Source: Acidobacteriota bacterium (GTDB taxonomy: Bacteria > Acidobacteriota > Terriglobia > UBA7540). From it: a stretch of 39,429 bases of DNA. Of the stretch, positions 1-10,692 are shown in pieces. Where the stretch lies: the NCBI GenBank assembly GCA_021817045.1, contig JAKAWG010000051.1:1-39429 (forward strand), in the 5' to 3' direction. The position numbers were made by a program, and so were the translations under genes. Each line of letters opens with the position of its first letter. Within the stretch, counting starts at the first letter, position 1. Below the pieces are notes generated by a model. The model worked only from the letters and a program-made list of their open reading frames with translations. It was not told where the DNA came from and searched no databases.

Positions 1-751
1 TGACGTAGGTGGTGCCGGCGGGTACGGGGAGATGGCCGTAGATGCCGTTCTCCATATCGAGCCCTGCATCGGGCCTGCAGGGGTTGCCGTGGCACATGAT
101 GTTGATGGCGTCCATGTGGCCGGCATTGTTGTCGAGGTTGTTAACCTCGGCGTTGCCGAGGTCGAAGCAGCACTTGCTGTTGAGATGCAGGGCGGAGGTG
201 ACCATATAGACGCCCTCAGGCTGACCGTTGACCGCTGTGGCTACAGGGGTGTCGTCGCGATAGCCCATGCCAGGAGTGATGGCGATGCCGTAGACCTTGT
301 GTGCGTGTACGGTTACTGGGAGAGCGTTGGCCACGGCGGGGATGTCGTAACCATTGGGACCATGGCCGTGCGCTGCGCCGCCGGGAGGTGCGGGCGTAAG
401 GTCGTTATGGTTGGGTGACTGGTCGTAGATCTTGGTAATGGTGCAGGTCGCGTGGGCGCAAAAGGCGTTCTGCTCGGCGGCGTTGGCGTAGCCGTCGGGG
501 AGAAGACCTATGTTGATAGAGGTCTTATCTGACTGCCGCGTGACCTCGTAAAGCGGGCCCTTGTACGCGCTGTATAGGGCACGGGTGGTGCTGTAGGCAG
601 CAACACAAGGAGTCTTGGATGCGAAGATGTCACACGGACGCGGTGCGGCGGCGTGCGCTGAAGGGACGCCGACCTTAGTGATCGTGGCGGCGACAAGAAT
701 TGCTGTGAACGACGGAATTTTTCCGAATAATGACTGTGATTTGAGTTGCAT
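1..751 (-). CDS. GH54 alpha-L-arabinofuranosidase B, N-terminal part (cut by window edge)
   Basis: The reverse strand is open from an ATG at 751 to the window edge: 250 residues without a stop. Residues 1-35 form a signal peptide (basic start, hydrophobic core, SAHAAA), so the product is exported. From residue 38 the protein follows the fungal AbfB catalytic domain: PCDIFASKTPCVAAYSTTRA, then ITKIYDQSPNHNDLTPAPPG, a vicinal CC pair (194-195) in CCFDLGNAEVNN, and DMENGIYG at 232-239. Glu234 in that last motif lines up, from memory, with the catalytic nucleophile of Aspergillus AbfB (Glu221 there); the acid/base Asp would lie beyond the edge. The family releases terminal L-arabinofuranose from arabinan and arabinoxylan. 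A purine-rich AAAAGGAA lies about 16 bases upstream of the start, farther than usual. The next 148 bases (752-899) hold nothing recognisable apart from its leader. It sits beside insertion-sequence debris, so acquisition by transfer is possible. Confidence 0.87.
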   Translation of the reverse strand, partial: MQLKSQSLFGKIPSFTAILVAATITKVGVPSAHAAAPRPCDIFASKTPCVAAYSTTRALYSAYKGPLYEVTRQSDKTSINIGLLPDGYANAAEQNAFCAHATCTITKIYDQSPNHNDLTPAPPGGAAHGHGPNGYDIPAVANALPVTVHAHKVYGIAITPGMGYRDDTPVATAVNGQPEGVYMVTSALHLNSKCCFDLGNAEVNNLDNNAGHMDAINIMCHGNPCRPDAGLDMENGIYGHLPVPAGTTYV

Positions 752-899
752 GGGATGTTCGTGAGTTCCTTTTAATTGTTCGGGAATTCGCGTCTCAACC
801 GCCGTCAATTGCGATCGAGCGGATCACCGAAGCGCTTCATGCAGAAACCAAACTCTAACAACAAACCAAGGATGGGTCAATGACGCTGGGCTACACGCT

Positions 900-1720
900 T
901 TGGGAAAGCCAAGCAACGTGCTGGGCGATGCCGGCTATGGCAACGAGACTTGGTTTCGCGAAGCCGTCACCGCGCTGGATCTGCTCTACGTGCTGGGCGT
1001 CAGTTCCTCGACGACAGTATGGAAGCCAGGCGAAGGGCCGCTGCCGAAAAAGGCGTGGAGCGGCCGGGGCCAGCCTCCGAAGCGGTTGCGGCGCGACCGG
1101 GATCATCATGCGGTTTCCGTCCTCTCGCTGGCACAAGGCTTGCCGGAGAAGGCGTGGAAAAAGATCACTTGGCGAGAGGGCACGAAGCATCGGCTCCGTT
1201 CGCGGGTTTGCTTAGCTTCGGGTCCGTCCGGCCCATCGGGATGAAAAGCGCACCGAGCCGCGCCCGGAGGAGTGGTTGCTCATCGAGTGGCCGAAGAGAG
1301 AACCCGAACCGACGAAGTATTGGCTGTCGACTCTGTCCGCCGAGACGAAAATTCGGGATTTGGTGCGCATGGCCAAGCACCGTTGGATCATCGAGCGCGA
1401 CTACGAAGAGTTGAAGCAGGAATTGGGGCTGGGACATTTCGAGGGCCGGGGCTGGCGAGGGTTTCATCATCATGCGACCTTGTGCATCGCGGCGTATGGG
1501 TTCCTGGTGGCCGAGCGGAGCCGTTTTTCCCCCTCCGCCCGCGCCGGTCAGTTGGAATTATCCTCGCCCGAAGCCCCGCAGGATTTCCGGCCGCGCGGTG
1601 CTGCCGGTCCGCACGGCGCGACATCATCCCTGGTCCATCGCCACGCTGCGCATGACGATCGCCCAGATTTTGCTGCGGCGGCTTAAGGGTTGCCCGTATT
1701 GCGGGACACCATTTTTATAA
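900..1720 (+). pseudogene. IS701-like transposase remnant, 5'-truncated and frameshifted
   Basis: Three reading frames in succession carry consecutive pieces of one DDE transposase. Piece one (about 900-1215) has VLGDAGYGNETWF, TYVLGV-like LLYVLGVSSSTTVW and KKAWSGRGQPPKRLRRD. Piece two (about 1250-1560) has EPRPEEWLLIEWPKREPEPT, the catalytic-region sequence RWIIERDYEELKQELGLGHF, and GRGWRGFHHHATLCIAAYGF. Piece three (about 1590-1720) has SIATLRMTIAQILLRRL and a CPYCGT end. The order and content match the C-terminal two thirds of IS701-family transposases. The N-terminal third is absent, and shifts occur near 1215-1250 and 1540-1600, so it cannot make an active enzyme. I did not find clear terminal inverted repeats. 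Confidence 0.85.
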
Positions 1721-1739
1721 CACAGTAGTACTACGCACC

Positions 1740-1931
1740 CTCCAGGGTGCGGTGGGTCACGATTACCTGGATGCCTACCTCGACGAGTTCACGTTCCGTT
1801 TTAACCGTCGCACCTCGACCTCTCGGGGAAGGCTGTTCTATCGCTTGGCTCAGCAGGCCGTGCAAATCGATCCAGCACCATTCGCAACCCTGGTCAGAAC
1901 ACAACCTATTGGGGGCGGTGGCGTCAAGTAA
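1740..1931 (+). pseudogene. IS1595-family transposase, C-terminal remnant
   Basis: A continuous frame ending at TAA 1929-1931 encodes LQGAVGHDYLDAYLDEF followed by TFRFNRRTSTSRGRLFYRLA and QQAVQIDPAP. These are the hallmark C-terminal residues of ISXO2-like (IS1595-family) transposases, in particular the YLDEFTFRFNRR block. Only about 60 residues remain; the zinc ribbon and most of the catalytic domain are missing and no start codon with a ribosome binding site is present. It begins about 20 bases after the end of the IS701-like remnant, so two unrelated elements have decayed at the same spot. Confidence 0.85.
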
Positions 1932-3962
<2,031 letters not shown>

Positions 3963-3982
3963 GCCGGCTGGTTTTTTAACCC

Positions 3983-4843
3983 ATGGCTCGCACGGTTCGT
4001 ATTGGCCAACTCGCGCTCGGCGCCGGTCAGCCTCTTTTCATCATTGCCGGCCCGTGCGTCATCGAAAGCGAACGCCACACCTTAAAGATGGCTGAGGCGC
4101 TATCCTCGGCCGCGCGCGAGTTGCGCTTCCCGTACATTTTCAAGGCTTCCTTCGACAAAGCGAACCGCACGGCGGCGAACTCTTACCGGGGACCGGGGCT
4201 TGAGCGCGGCCTGGAAGTCTTGGCACGCGTCAAGAAAGAATTCGATGTTCCGGTGCTGACAGACGTACACGAAGTCCGCCAAATTTCTCCCGCGGCTGAG
4301 GTGTGTGACGTGATTCAGATCCCGGCGTTTCTTTCCCGCCAGACCGATTTACTGATTGCGGCGGGACGTTCGGGAGCGGCGGTGAACATCAAGAAGGGCC
4401 AGTTTTTATCGCCGTGGGACGCCCGCCACGCAGCGGAGAAAGTGGCCGGGGCCGGCAACCGTCGCATTCTGCTCACCGAACGCGGCGCCAGCTTTGGTTA
4501 TAACAATCTCGTGGTCGATATGCGGAGCCTGAACGTGATGAGCATATGGGGATACCCGGTTGTTCTCGATGTGACTCATTCGTTGCAACTGCCAGGCGCT
4601 GCCGGCAACCACAGCGGCGGCCAGCCGGAATTCATCGAAACACTTGCGCGCGCCGGAGTGGCGGCGGGCGCTGACGGAATCTTTCTGGAAGTACACGATC
4701 ATCCCGCCCGCGCGCTCTCCGACGGTGCGAACGCTCTCCCGCTCCGAAATTTCAGAGCCCTGGCGCAGGATTTGCGTGACCTAGCTGGATTCGTGCGAAA
4801 GCTCAACCGCCGAAACACAAAGCCGATTGCGAGGAGATCTTGA
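3983..4843 (+). CDS. kdsA: 3-deoxy-8-phosphooctulonate (Kdo-8-P) synthase, metal-dependent type
   Basis: Condenses phosphoenolpyruvate with arabinose 5-phosphate to Kdo 8-phosphate, committing to the inner core of lipopolysaccharide. The 286-residue TIM barrel carries AGPCVIESE (22-30), FKASFDKANRT, ERGASFGYNNL and DVTHSLQLPG. The metal ligands of the metallo class are all present with exact spacing relative to the Aquifex enzyme as I know it: Cys25, His199, Glu236 and Asp247. E. coli-type enzymes have Asn in place of this Cys, so this is the metal-requiring form. It lies 20 bases after pyrG and 31 before recN, all on one strand, consistent with an operon. No strong ribosome binding site precedes the ATG. 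It shows the organism makes LPS-type outer membrane. Confidence 0.97.
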   Translation: MARTVRIGQLALGAGQPLFIIAGPCVIESERHTLKMAEALSSAARELRFPYIFKASFDKANRTAANSYRGPGLERGLEVLARVKKEFDVPVLTDVHEVRQISPAAEVCDVIQIPAFLSRQTDLLIAAGRSGAAVNIKKGQFLSPWDARHAAEKVAGAGNRRILLTERGASFGYNNLVVDMRSLNVMSIWGYPVVLDVTHSLQLPGAAGNHSGGQPEFIETLARAGVAAGADGIFLEVHDHPARALSDGANALPLRNFRALAQDLRDLAGFVRKLNRRNTKPIARRS

Positions 4844-4874
4844 GTTTGTTTCTCCACGAGGAATGATCCGCCTC

Positions 4875-6581
4875 ATGCTCCGAGAAATCCACATCCGCAA
4901 CTACGCCGTCGTCGAAAATCTCAGCTTGGATTTTTTCCCGGGGCTTAACGTGCTGTCGGGAGAAACGGGCTCTGGGAAGTCAATCCTCGTGGGAGCGCTT
5001 GGATTGGTGTTCGGAGGCCGAGCGTCTGCGGACATCATCCGCACCGGGGAGACTCGCGCCACCGTGGCCGCGGTCTTTGACGGCGCGCCGTGCAGCGACC
5101 GGCTTGAAGGGTACGGACTAGCCAGCGGAGAAAATGGTGAGCTTATTTTGCGCCGGGAGGTAATGGCGGGGGGCAAGAGTCGCCTGCTGGTGAATGATCA
5201 GCCTGCGACGCTGGCCGCCGTGCGCACGCTTGCGGGGCACCTTGCGGACATCCACGGTCAGAACGAGCACGTAGAGCTGCTCGCGCGCGATTCTCAGCTC
5301 GAGCTACTCGATCAGTTTGCAGGAAGTGCAGACCTGCTGGACAAGGTTCGGGCGCTCTACGACCGCCGGCGGGAACTCGAGCGGCAGATGGAAGCGCTTG
5401 CGCAGAGCGAGCAGGAACGGCTGCGGACCATCGATTTGCTGCGCTTTCAGTTAAAGGAGCTGACGCAGGCTCAACTCAAGCCGGGGGAAGACGCGAGCCT
5501 GCACGAAGAGCGGCACAGGCTTGCGAATGTTGAAAAACTGCGTGCCGCTGCCTCTTCGGCATTTGCCACTCTTTACGAAGAAGAAGGCTCCGTCTGCGCG
5601 CGCCTCGGCTCCGTAGCCCGTTCCCTTGAAGATCTCGCGCGCTACGAGAGCGTGGTGCAGGCCCACATCGAGCCTTTAGCTTCGGCGCGCGCCACCCTCG
5701 ATGACCTCGCGGCCACTTTGCGTGACTACCTCTCGAACCTTGAAGCCGACCCCGAGCGCCTCGAACAAGTGGAAGATCGGCTGGCGCGAATCGACCGCCT
5801 GAAGCGAAAGTACGGCAAGACGATTGACGAAGTTTTGCAATACCAGGAAGAGGGCGAGCGGCGGCTTGGCGAGCTTGAGCACGCGGACGAGCGAAGGCGC
5901 GATCTAGCCGGTGAACTTGAAGCCGCCACCGCCGAGTACCGGCGAACCGCCCTGGCGCTTTCCGAGCGGCGTCGCGCGGCAGCTCGATCTCTTGAGAAAA
6001 AAGTGCGGCAGGAACTCGCCCATTTAGGGATGGAGAAAACCCGCTTTGAAATTCATTTTGCGGCTGCGCCCGAAGACGCGGGCGGGCCGCGCGGCTCGGA
6101 TGAAATCGAGATGCGCATCTCGCCCAATCCTGGAGAGGATTTGAGGTCGCTCGAGCGCGCTGCTTCAGGCGGGGAACTTTCCCGGCTGATGCTCGCGCTG
6201 AAAACCGTCGTCGCCGAACGCCCGGAAGGCCGTCACACCGCTGTCGGCAACTTGATGCGAACATTTGTCTTTGACGAAGTGGATGCCGGGATCGGCGGGC
6301 GCGTGGCCGAATGCGTGGGTGAGCGGCTGAGGCGGCTCTCCCGCGGAGCGCAGGTCCTCTGTGTCACTCATTTGCCGCAAATCGCCTGCTTTGCGGATCA
6401 TCACTATTACGTGGAAAAGATTGAACGGGGAGGCAGGACGGTGGCCGAGGCGCGCCTGCTGAAGGGTGACAAAGACCGGGCCGCAGAACTCGCCCGTATG
6501 CTCTCCGGCAGCCATATCACTGATGCCGGCTTGAAGCACGCGGCCGCCATGCTGAAGCACGCGGCAAATAGATCAACGTGA
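4875..6581 (+). CDS. recN: DNA repair ATPase RecN
   Basis: SMC-like cytoplasmic ATPase that acts early in double-strand-break repair by recombination. The 568-residue protein has the Walker A loop GETGSGKS at 29-36, a long central coiled coil (about 155-380, rich in Glu, Arg and Leu), the ABC signature SGGELSRLM near 431 and Walker B FVFDEVDAGIGG near 465. Start 4875 gives the family-typical MLREIHIRNYAVVENL. A Met codon at 4863 and one at 4827 are in frame, but the latter overlaps kdsA and adds unconserved residues. GAGGA sits 12 bases before 4875. It follows kdsA by 31 bases; rnr starts 142 bases later, and that gap shows no clear feature. Confidence 0.97.
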   Translation: MLREIHIRNYAVVENLSLDFFPGLNVLSGETGSGKSILVGALGLVFGGRASADIIRTGETRATVAAVFDGAPCSDRLEGYGLASGENGELILRREVMAGGKSRLLVNDQPATLAAVRTLAGHLADIHGQNEHVELLARDSQLELLDQFAGSADLLDKVRALYDRRRELERQMEALAQSEQERLRTIDLLRFQLKELTQAQLKPGEDASLHEERHRLANVEKLRAAASSAFATLYEEEGSVCARLGSVARSLEDLARYESVVQAHIEPLASARATLDDLAATLRDYLSNLEADPERLEQVEDRLARIDRLKRKYGKTIDEVLQYQEEGERRLGELEHADERRRDLAGELEAATAEYRRTALALSERRRAAARSLEKKVRQELAHLGMEKTRFEIHFAAAPEDAGGPRGSDEIEMRISPNPGEDLRSLERAASGGELSRLMLALKTVVAERPEGRHTAVGNLMRTFVFDEVDAGIGGRVAECVGERLRRLSRGAQVLCVTHLPQIACFADHHYYVEKIERGGRTVAEARLLKGDKDRAAELARMLSGSHITDAGLKHAAAMLKHAANRST

Positions 6582-6723
6582 TGTGGATGTGGCATGGGAC
6601 CGCCACTTTATCCCCGTCGGCTGAGGGCTGGTCCAGACCTGTGGTTGCACGCAATCGACCCATCACTGGCAGCCCCCCTTTGCTTTGCGCCCGCCCGCTT
6701 CAGCGTGCGACCATTAAAGCGAA

Positions 6724-9207
6724 ATGTCATCGTTGTCATTAACCGAAGAGATTCTTCAGGTCTTTGAAGGCCATCCGCAAAAGATCTTTCGCGTGAGGGA
6801 CATCCTTCAGGCGCTTGGACTGCGGAGCAGCCAGGCCCGCCAACTAAAGTCCGTGCTCAAACAGCTCGTCCGAAATCACAAGCTGGTGGATTCCAGAAAA
6901 GCTGGATTTGCGCTCGCCGTGAGGCAGCCGGCACTACGGGCCGGACCTCGCGTGAAAGCGGCCGTCCGAGCTCTCGACGCGAAGCCGCGAAAAGGCTGCG
7001 TGACGGGACGCCTGATCGGGCACCGTGATGGTTTCGGCTTCGTAGCGCCGGACGTTCCGCTTGCCGGAAGCGACCGGGATATTTTCATACCCGCCGCAGC
7101 GATGAAGGACGCCATGCACGGCGACCGCGTTGAAGTGCAAGTTTTCCGCTCGAGCTCGGGGCGGCATGCGCCGGGACCGGAGCGGCTGGAAGGCGTTATT
7201 TTGAGGGTGCTCGAGCGGGCCCAGCGAACCGTTGTCGGCGAGTTTCACTACGGACCACGGTACAACTTCGTGCAGCCTTTCGACGCGCGCGTTGCGCGCG
7301 AGGTCCTTATTCCGCGAGGGGAAGAGAAAGGCGGTGTCGGGAATCAGGCACGAAACCCGCACCGGCAGTTTGGCGGCGAATCGGCTGGCACAGCGCAGCG
7401 GGAAGAGCGGTTTGTGGACCTCGAAGGCATGATGGTGGATGTGGAGATCACTCGCTTTCCAACCCGCACGTCGCTTGCGCGCGGCCGGGTGGTTGAAGTT
7501 CTCGGCCGACGGGAAGATTTTGGGGTGGATGTGGAAATCATCATCCGCAAGTACCACCTGCCGCACCGTTTTCCGCACGAGGTGCTGGAAGAAGCCATTG
7601 CCGCTCCGCCGCGCGTCACGGAGGCGAATCGCGAAGGGCGAGAGGATTTTCGGACGCTGCCCGTGGTTACCATCGATGGCGAGACCGCAAAAGACTTTGA
7701 CGACGCCGTCTACGTTCGGCGGCTGGCGAACAGACGCTACGAGCTTCAAGTCCACATCGCGGACGTCGCTTACTACGTTCGCCCCGGCTCCGCCCTTGAC
7801 CGTGAAGCGAAGCTGCGCGGCACTTCAGTCTATTTCCCAGACCGCGCCGTGCCCATGCTCCCGCTGGAACTTTCAAACGGTATCTGCAGTTTGAATCCGA
7901 AGGTAGACCGTTTAGTGATGTCAGTCATCATGGAAATCGACCGTGCGGGGCAGGTTGTGGGTGCCCGGCTCGCACCCGGTGTGATCCACAGCGCGGAGCG
8001 AATGACCTACACGGCGGTACACGCAATCCTTCAGGGCGATAGTGCGGTCCGCCTTCGGTACAACACGCTCGTGAAGCAGTTCGAGCTGATGGAAGAGCTT
8101 GCCAAGATCCTGAACAAGCGGCGTGAGGCGCGGGGATCCATCGACTTCGATCTTCCCGAGCCGGAGATCGAATTCGATGCACAAGGTCAGATGATCGGCG
8201 TCACCCGCTCAGAGCGAACGATGGCGCATCGCATCATCGAAGAGTTCATGCTGGCGGCGAACGAGACCGTGGCCGCTTATCTCGAACAGCGAGGCATACC
8301 TTCCCTTCACCGCATTCACGAGAAGCCGGACACGCGAAAGGTGCTGGAGTTTGAGGAGATCGCCGCGCGCTTCGGGGTCTCGCTTGGGGTTGAGCTGCCT
8401 GCCGCGCAGCGCGTCCGCCTACGGGCCCGTGACGAACGCGAGCGCTACCCGCGCTTTCACACGGCCGATTACGGCGAGCGCCTCAACATTACTTCGCGCC
8501 ATTATCAGCGCCTCACGCAACGAATTGCCGGCAGGCCGGAGGAGCGCATCCTCTCCTACCTGATGCTCAGATCACTCAAACAGGCGCGGTACTCGGAAGA
8601 TAATGCCGGGCACTTTGCTTTGGCCGCATCTGCCTATACCCACTTCACTTCACCCATCCGGCGCTACCCTGATCTCATCGTCCATCGTATCCTGAAGGCG
8701 GCCCTCGCTTCCGGCGATCGGCATTATTTCGCTCAGGCGGAAGGCGGGATTATCCCGAGGCTGTCGCCCGAGTTGACCCGGGAAGCGGTGCCGCCGGCCA
8801 CCCGCCGAAGCGACGGACTTGAGGGCGGCGCATTCATTAGCCTGGAAGAGTTGCACGCGATCGGCCTTGAAACTTCGGATTCCGAACGCCGGGCTGCGGA
8901 CGCGGAACGCGAGCTGATGGACTGGAAGAAAGTGACGTTCATGACCGGCCGCCTGGGCGATCAATTTGACGCGCTCGTTATCAGCCTCACCGCACGCGGC
9001 TTCTACGTCGAGCTCACGGACCTGTTTGTCGAGGGATTCGTCCCTATTGAAAGCTTCGACGACCCTTTCTGGGTGTACCGTGAGAAGCTGCGCGCTCTGA
9101 TTCATCGGAACTCGCAGCGCGCCTTTCGCCTGGGCGACCGCGTCCGGGTGCGCCTGGATCGCATCGACCACGCGGGCAACAAGCTACTCTTTTCGGTCGT
9201 CGAGTGA
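6724..9207 (+). CDS. rnr: Ribonuclease R (RNB-family 3'-5' exoribonuclease)
   Basis: Degrades structured RNA from the 3' end in the cytoplasm and takes part in RNA quality control. In order, the 827 residues hold an N-terminal winged-helix region (about 1-65), cold-shock-type OB folds (about 90-290), the RNB catalytic domain and a C-terminal S1 domain (about 740-827). The metal-binding aspartates are seen as Asp318, Asp324, Asp326 and Asp327 in DGETAKDFDDA. The RNB core is also marked by YFPDRAVPMLP, NGICSLNP and HFTSPIRRYPDLIVHR. Two extra segments stand out: a polar stretch in the second OB region (about 200-235) and an insert of about 45 residues after HRILKAAL (about 660-705), before the conserved ERRAADAERE helix. 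Both read in frame. The gene ends 10 bases from the convergent transporter gene. Confidence 0.97.
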   Translation: MSSLSLTEEILQVFEGHPQKIFRVRDILQALGLRSSQARQLKSVLKQLVRNHKLVDSRKAGFALAVRQPALRAGPRVKAAVRALDAKPRKGCVTGRLIGHRDGFGFVAPDVPLAGSDRDIFIPAAAMKDAMHGDRVEVQVFRSSSGRHAPGPERLEGVILRVLERAQRTVVGEFHYGPRYNFVQPFDARVAREVLIPRGEEKGGVGNQARNPHRQFGGESAGTAQREERFVDLEGMMVDVEITRFPTRTSLARGRVVEVLGRREDFGVDVEIIIRKYHLPHRFPHEVLEEAIAAPPRVTEANREGREDFRTLPVVTIDGETAKDFDDAVYVRRLANRRYELQVHIADVAYYVRPGSALDREAKLRGTSVYFPDRAVPMLPLELSNGICSLNPKVDRLVMSVIMEIDRAGQVVGARLAPGVIHSAERMTYTAVHAILQGDSAVRLRYNTLVKQFELMEELAKILNKRREARGSIDFDLPEPEIEFDAQGQMIGVTRSERTMAHRIIEEFMLAANETVAAYLEQRGIPSLHRIHEKPDTRKVLEFEEIAARFGVSLGVELPAAQRVRLRARDERERYPRFHTADYGERLNITSRHYQRLTQRIAGRPEERILSYLMLRSLKQARYSEDNAGHFALAASAYTHFTSPIRRYPDLIVHRILKAALASGDRHYFAQAEGGIIPRLSPELTREAVPPATRRSDGLEGGAFISLEELHAIGLETSDSERRAADAERELMDWKKVTFMTGRLGDQFDALVISLTARGFYVELTDLFVEGFVPIESFDDPFWVYREKLRALIHRNSQRAFRLGDRVRVRLDRIDHAGNKLLFSVVE

Positions 9208-9217
9208 AAAATAGCCG

Positions 9218-10579
9218 TCAGATCGCGACTAGGTGCGTAGGGAAGAACGAGCTCGCCGCCAGAATCAGCGTCAGTCCGATCATGACCACGCACGTGGTCC
9301 AGGCAATGACATTGAAGAGGCTGGAATTGCAGTATTCGCCCATCAGGTCTTTCCGGTTCACGAGCCGAAGCATGAAGATGAGAACGAAGGGAAGCAAGAT
9401 GCCATTGATGACCTGGGAAAGCAGCATGACCGGCACTTGTTCCTGATCGCTCAGCACCAAGACGGCTAGCGCGCCGATCAAAATCAGAGCCGTGTAGAGC
9501 GAGTAGAACGTGGGCGCCTCGCGCGGGCGCTTGTCGATTCCTGCTTCCGCACCCAGTCCTTCGCACACGTAATAAGCCGTCGCGAGCGGAAGGATCGACG
9601 CGGAAAAAAGCGAAGCATTGCACAAACCAAAGGCGAATAGAAACGAAGCAGCTCTGCCGGCTAGTGGCCTCAGGGCCATCGCGGCCTGGCCGGCGTCGGT
9701 GAGATTCCGGGCCCCCGAGACATAAATGGTTGCAGCGCAGGCGGCGATGATGAAAAAGGCGACAACGTCCGTCATGAAGCAGCCGGTGATCACGTCCCAG
9801 CGCGACTGGCGGTAATTCTTCACCTCGATACCCTTTTCCACAACCGCAGACTGCAGATAAAACTGCATCCACGGAGCGATGGTCGTTCCCACCACTCCGA
9901 TCATCATGTAAAGGTACGGAGCACTGAAGTGAAAGTTGGGCAGCACGGTCTCTTTCGCCGCCAAAGACCAATCAGGATGTGCCAGAAAGCAGGAGATCGG
10001 ATAGGCAACGTAGAAGAGGCAGGCGACGAGGAAAATCTTTTCAACGCTGCGATAAGTTCCCTTAACCACCATCAGCCACACGATGAAGGCGCCGAGGGGA
10101 ACGGCGATATATCGCGTTATGCCAAGTACCCCCATTCCCGACGCGAGGCCGGCAAATTCCGATATCGTGTTGCCGAGGTCTGCGGCCAGCAACATGAGCA
10201 TCAGGAAAAATGTCGTGCGAAAGCCGTATTCTTCGCGGATTAAGTCAGCCAGGCCCTTGCCCGTGACCACGCCCATGCGAGCCACCATCTCTTGCACCAC
10301 GATCAGTGCTACGGTGACCGGAATCATGGTCCAGAGCAGCGAATAGCCGTAGAGGGCGCCCGCCTGTGAATAAGTGAGGATGCCACCCGCGTCATTATCA
10401 ACGTTCGCCGTAATGATGCCGGGGCCGACTACCGCGAGGAAAATCAACAAGTTGCGTCGCAGCCGCAAAACCCGCTTGCCGTCCAGCAGCCTGCCTTTCG
10501 GACGAGGCGTCTGGGACACCTCCTTTGCCGATGTGGACTCGGGGGGCGAGGCCGTCCGCAGTCTGGATAAAAATCCCAT
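9218..10579 (-). CDS. Nramp-related divalent metal transporter, probably magnesium type
   Basis: Integral inner-membrane transporter of 453 residues with 11 or so hydrophobic helices after a 40-residue polar N-terminus. It has the Nramp fold signature, with GPGIITANVDNDAGG in helix 1 and GVVGTTIAPWMQFYLQ in helix 6. In canonical Mn2+/Fe2+ Nramps helix 1 reads DPGN and helix 6 MPH. Here the Asp is kept (Asp63), Asn becomes Gly66, and the metal-binding Met becomes Ala235 with His to Trp237. Loss of the soft Met ligand is the hallmark of Nramp-related magnesium transporters (NRMTs), as I recall from Eggerthella lenta, so Mg2+ (perhaps also Mn2+) is the likely substrate. It lies 113 bases downstream of a soluble MgtE_N/CBS gene on the same strand, which supports a magnesium role. 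It is therefore not called mntH. Confidence 0.88.
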   Translation of the reverse strand: MGFLSRLRTASPPESTSAKEVSQTPRPKGRLLDGKRVLRLRRNLLIFLAVVGPGIITANVDNDAGGILTYSQAGALYGYSLLWTMIPVTVALIVVQEMVARMGVVTGKGLADLIREEYGFRTTFFLMLMLLAADLGNTISEFAGLASGMGVLGITRYIAVPLGAFIVWLMVVKGTYRSVEKIFLVACLFYVAYPISCFLAHPDWSLAAKETVLPNFHFSAPYLYMMIGVVGTTIAPWMQFYLQSAVVEKGIEVKNYRQSRWDVITGCFMTDVVAFFIIAACAATIYVSGARNLTDAGQAAMALRPLAGRAASFLFAFGLCNASLFSASILPLATAYYVCEGLGAEAGIDKRPREAPTFYSLYTALILIGALAVLVLSDQEQVPVMLLSQVINGILLPFVLIFMLRLVNRKDLMGEYCNSSLFNVIAWTTCVVMIGLTLILAASSFFPTHLVAI

Positions 10580-10692
10580 CGCCTTGAAACCGCCAGCGGA
10601 AATCAGATGTACCTATTGCTCAAAAAGTGGGTAAGAGAGCGACAAAACCTCTTCAGCCGGTCGTACGAGTCCTTGCCGGCCTTCCGGCGGTA

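Noticed and set aside
32..418. A 128-codon plus-strand frame at the left edge
   Set aside because: It is the complement-phase shadow of the GH54 gene on the minus strand, which has a signal peptide and family motifs.
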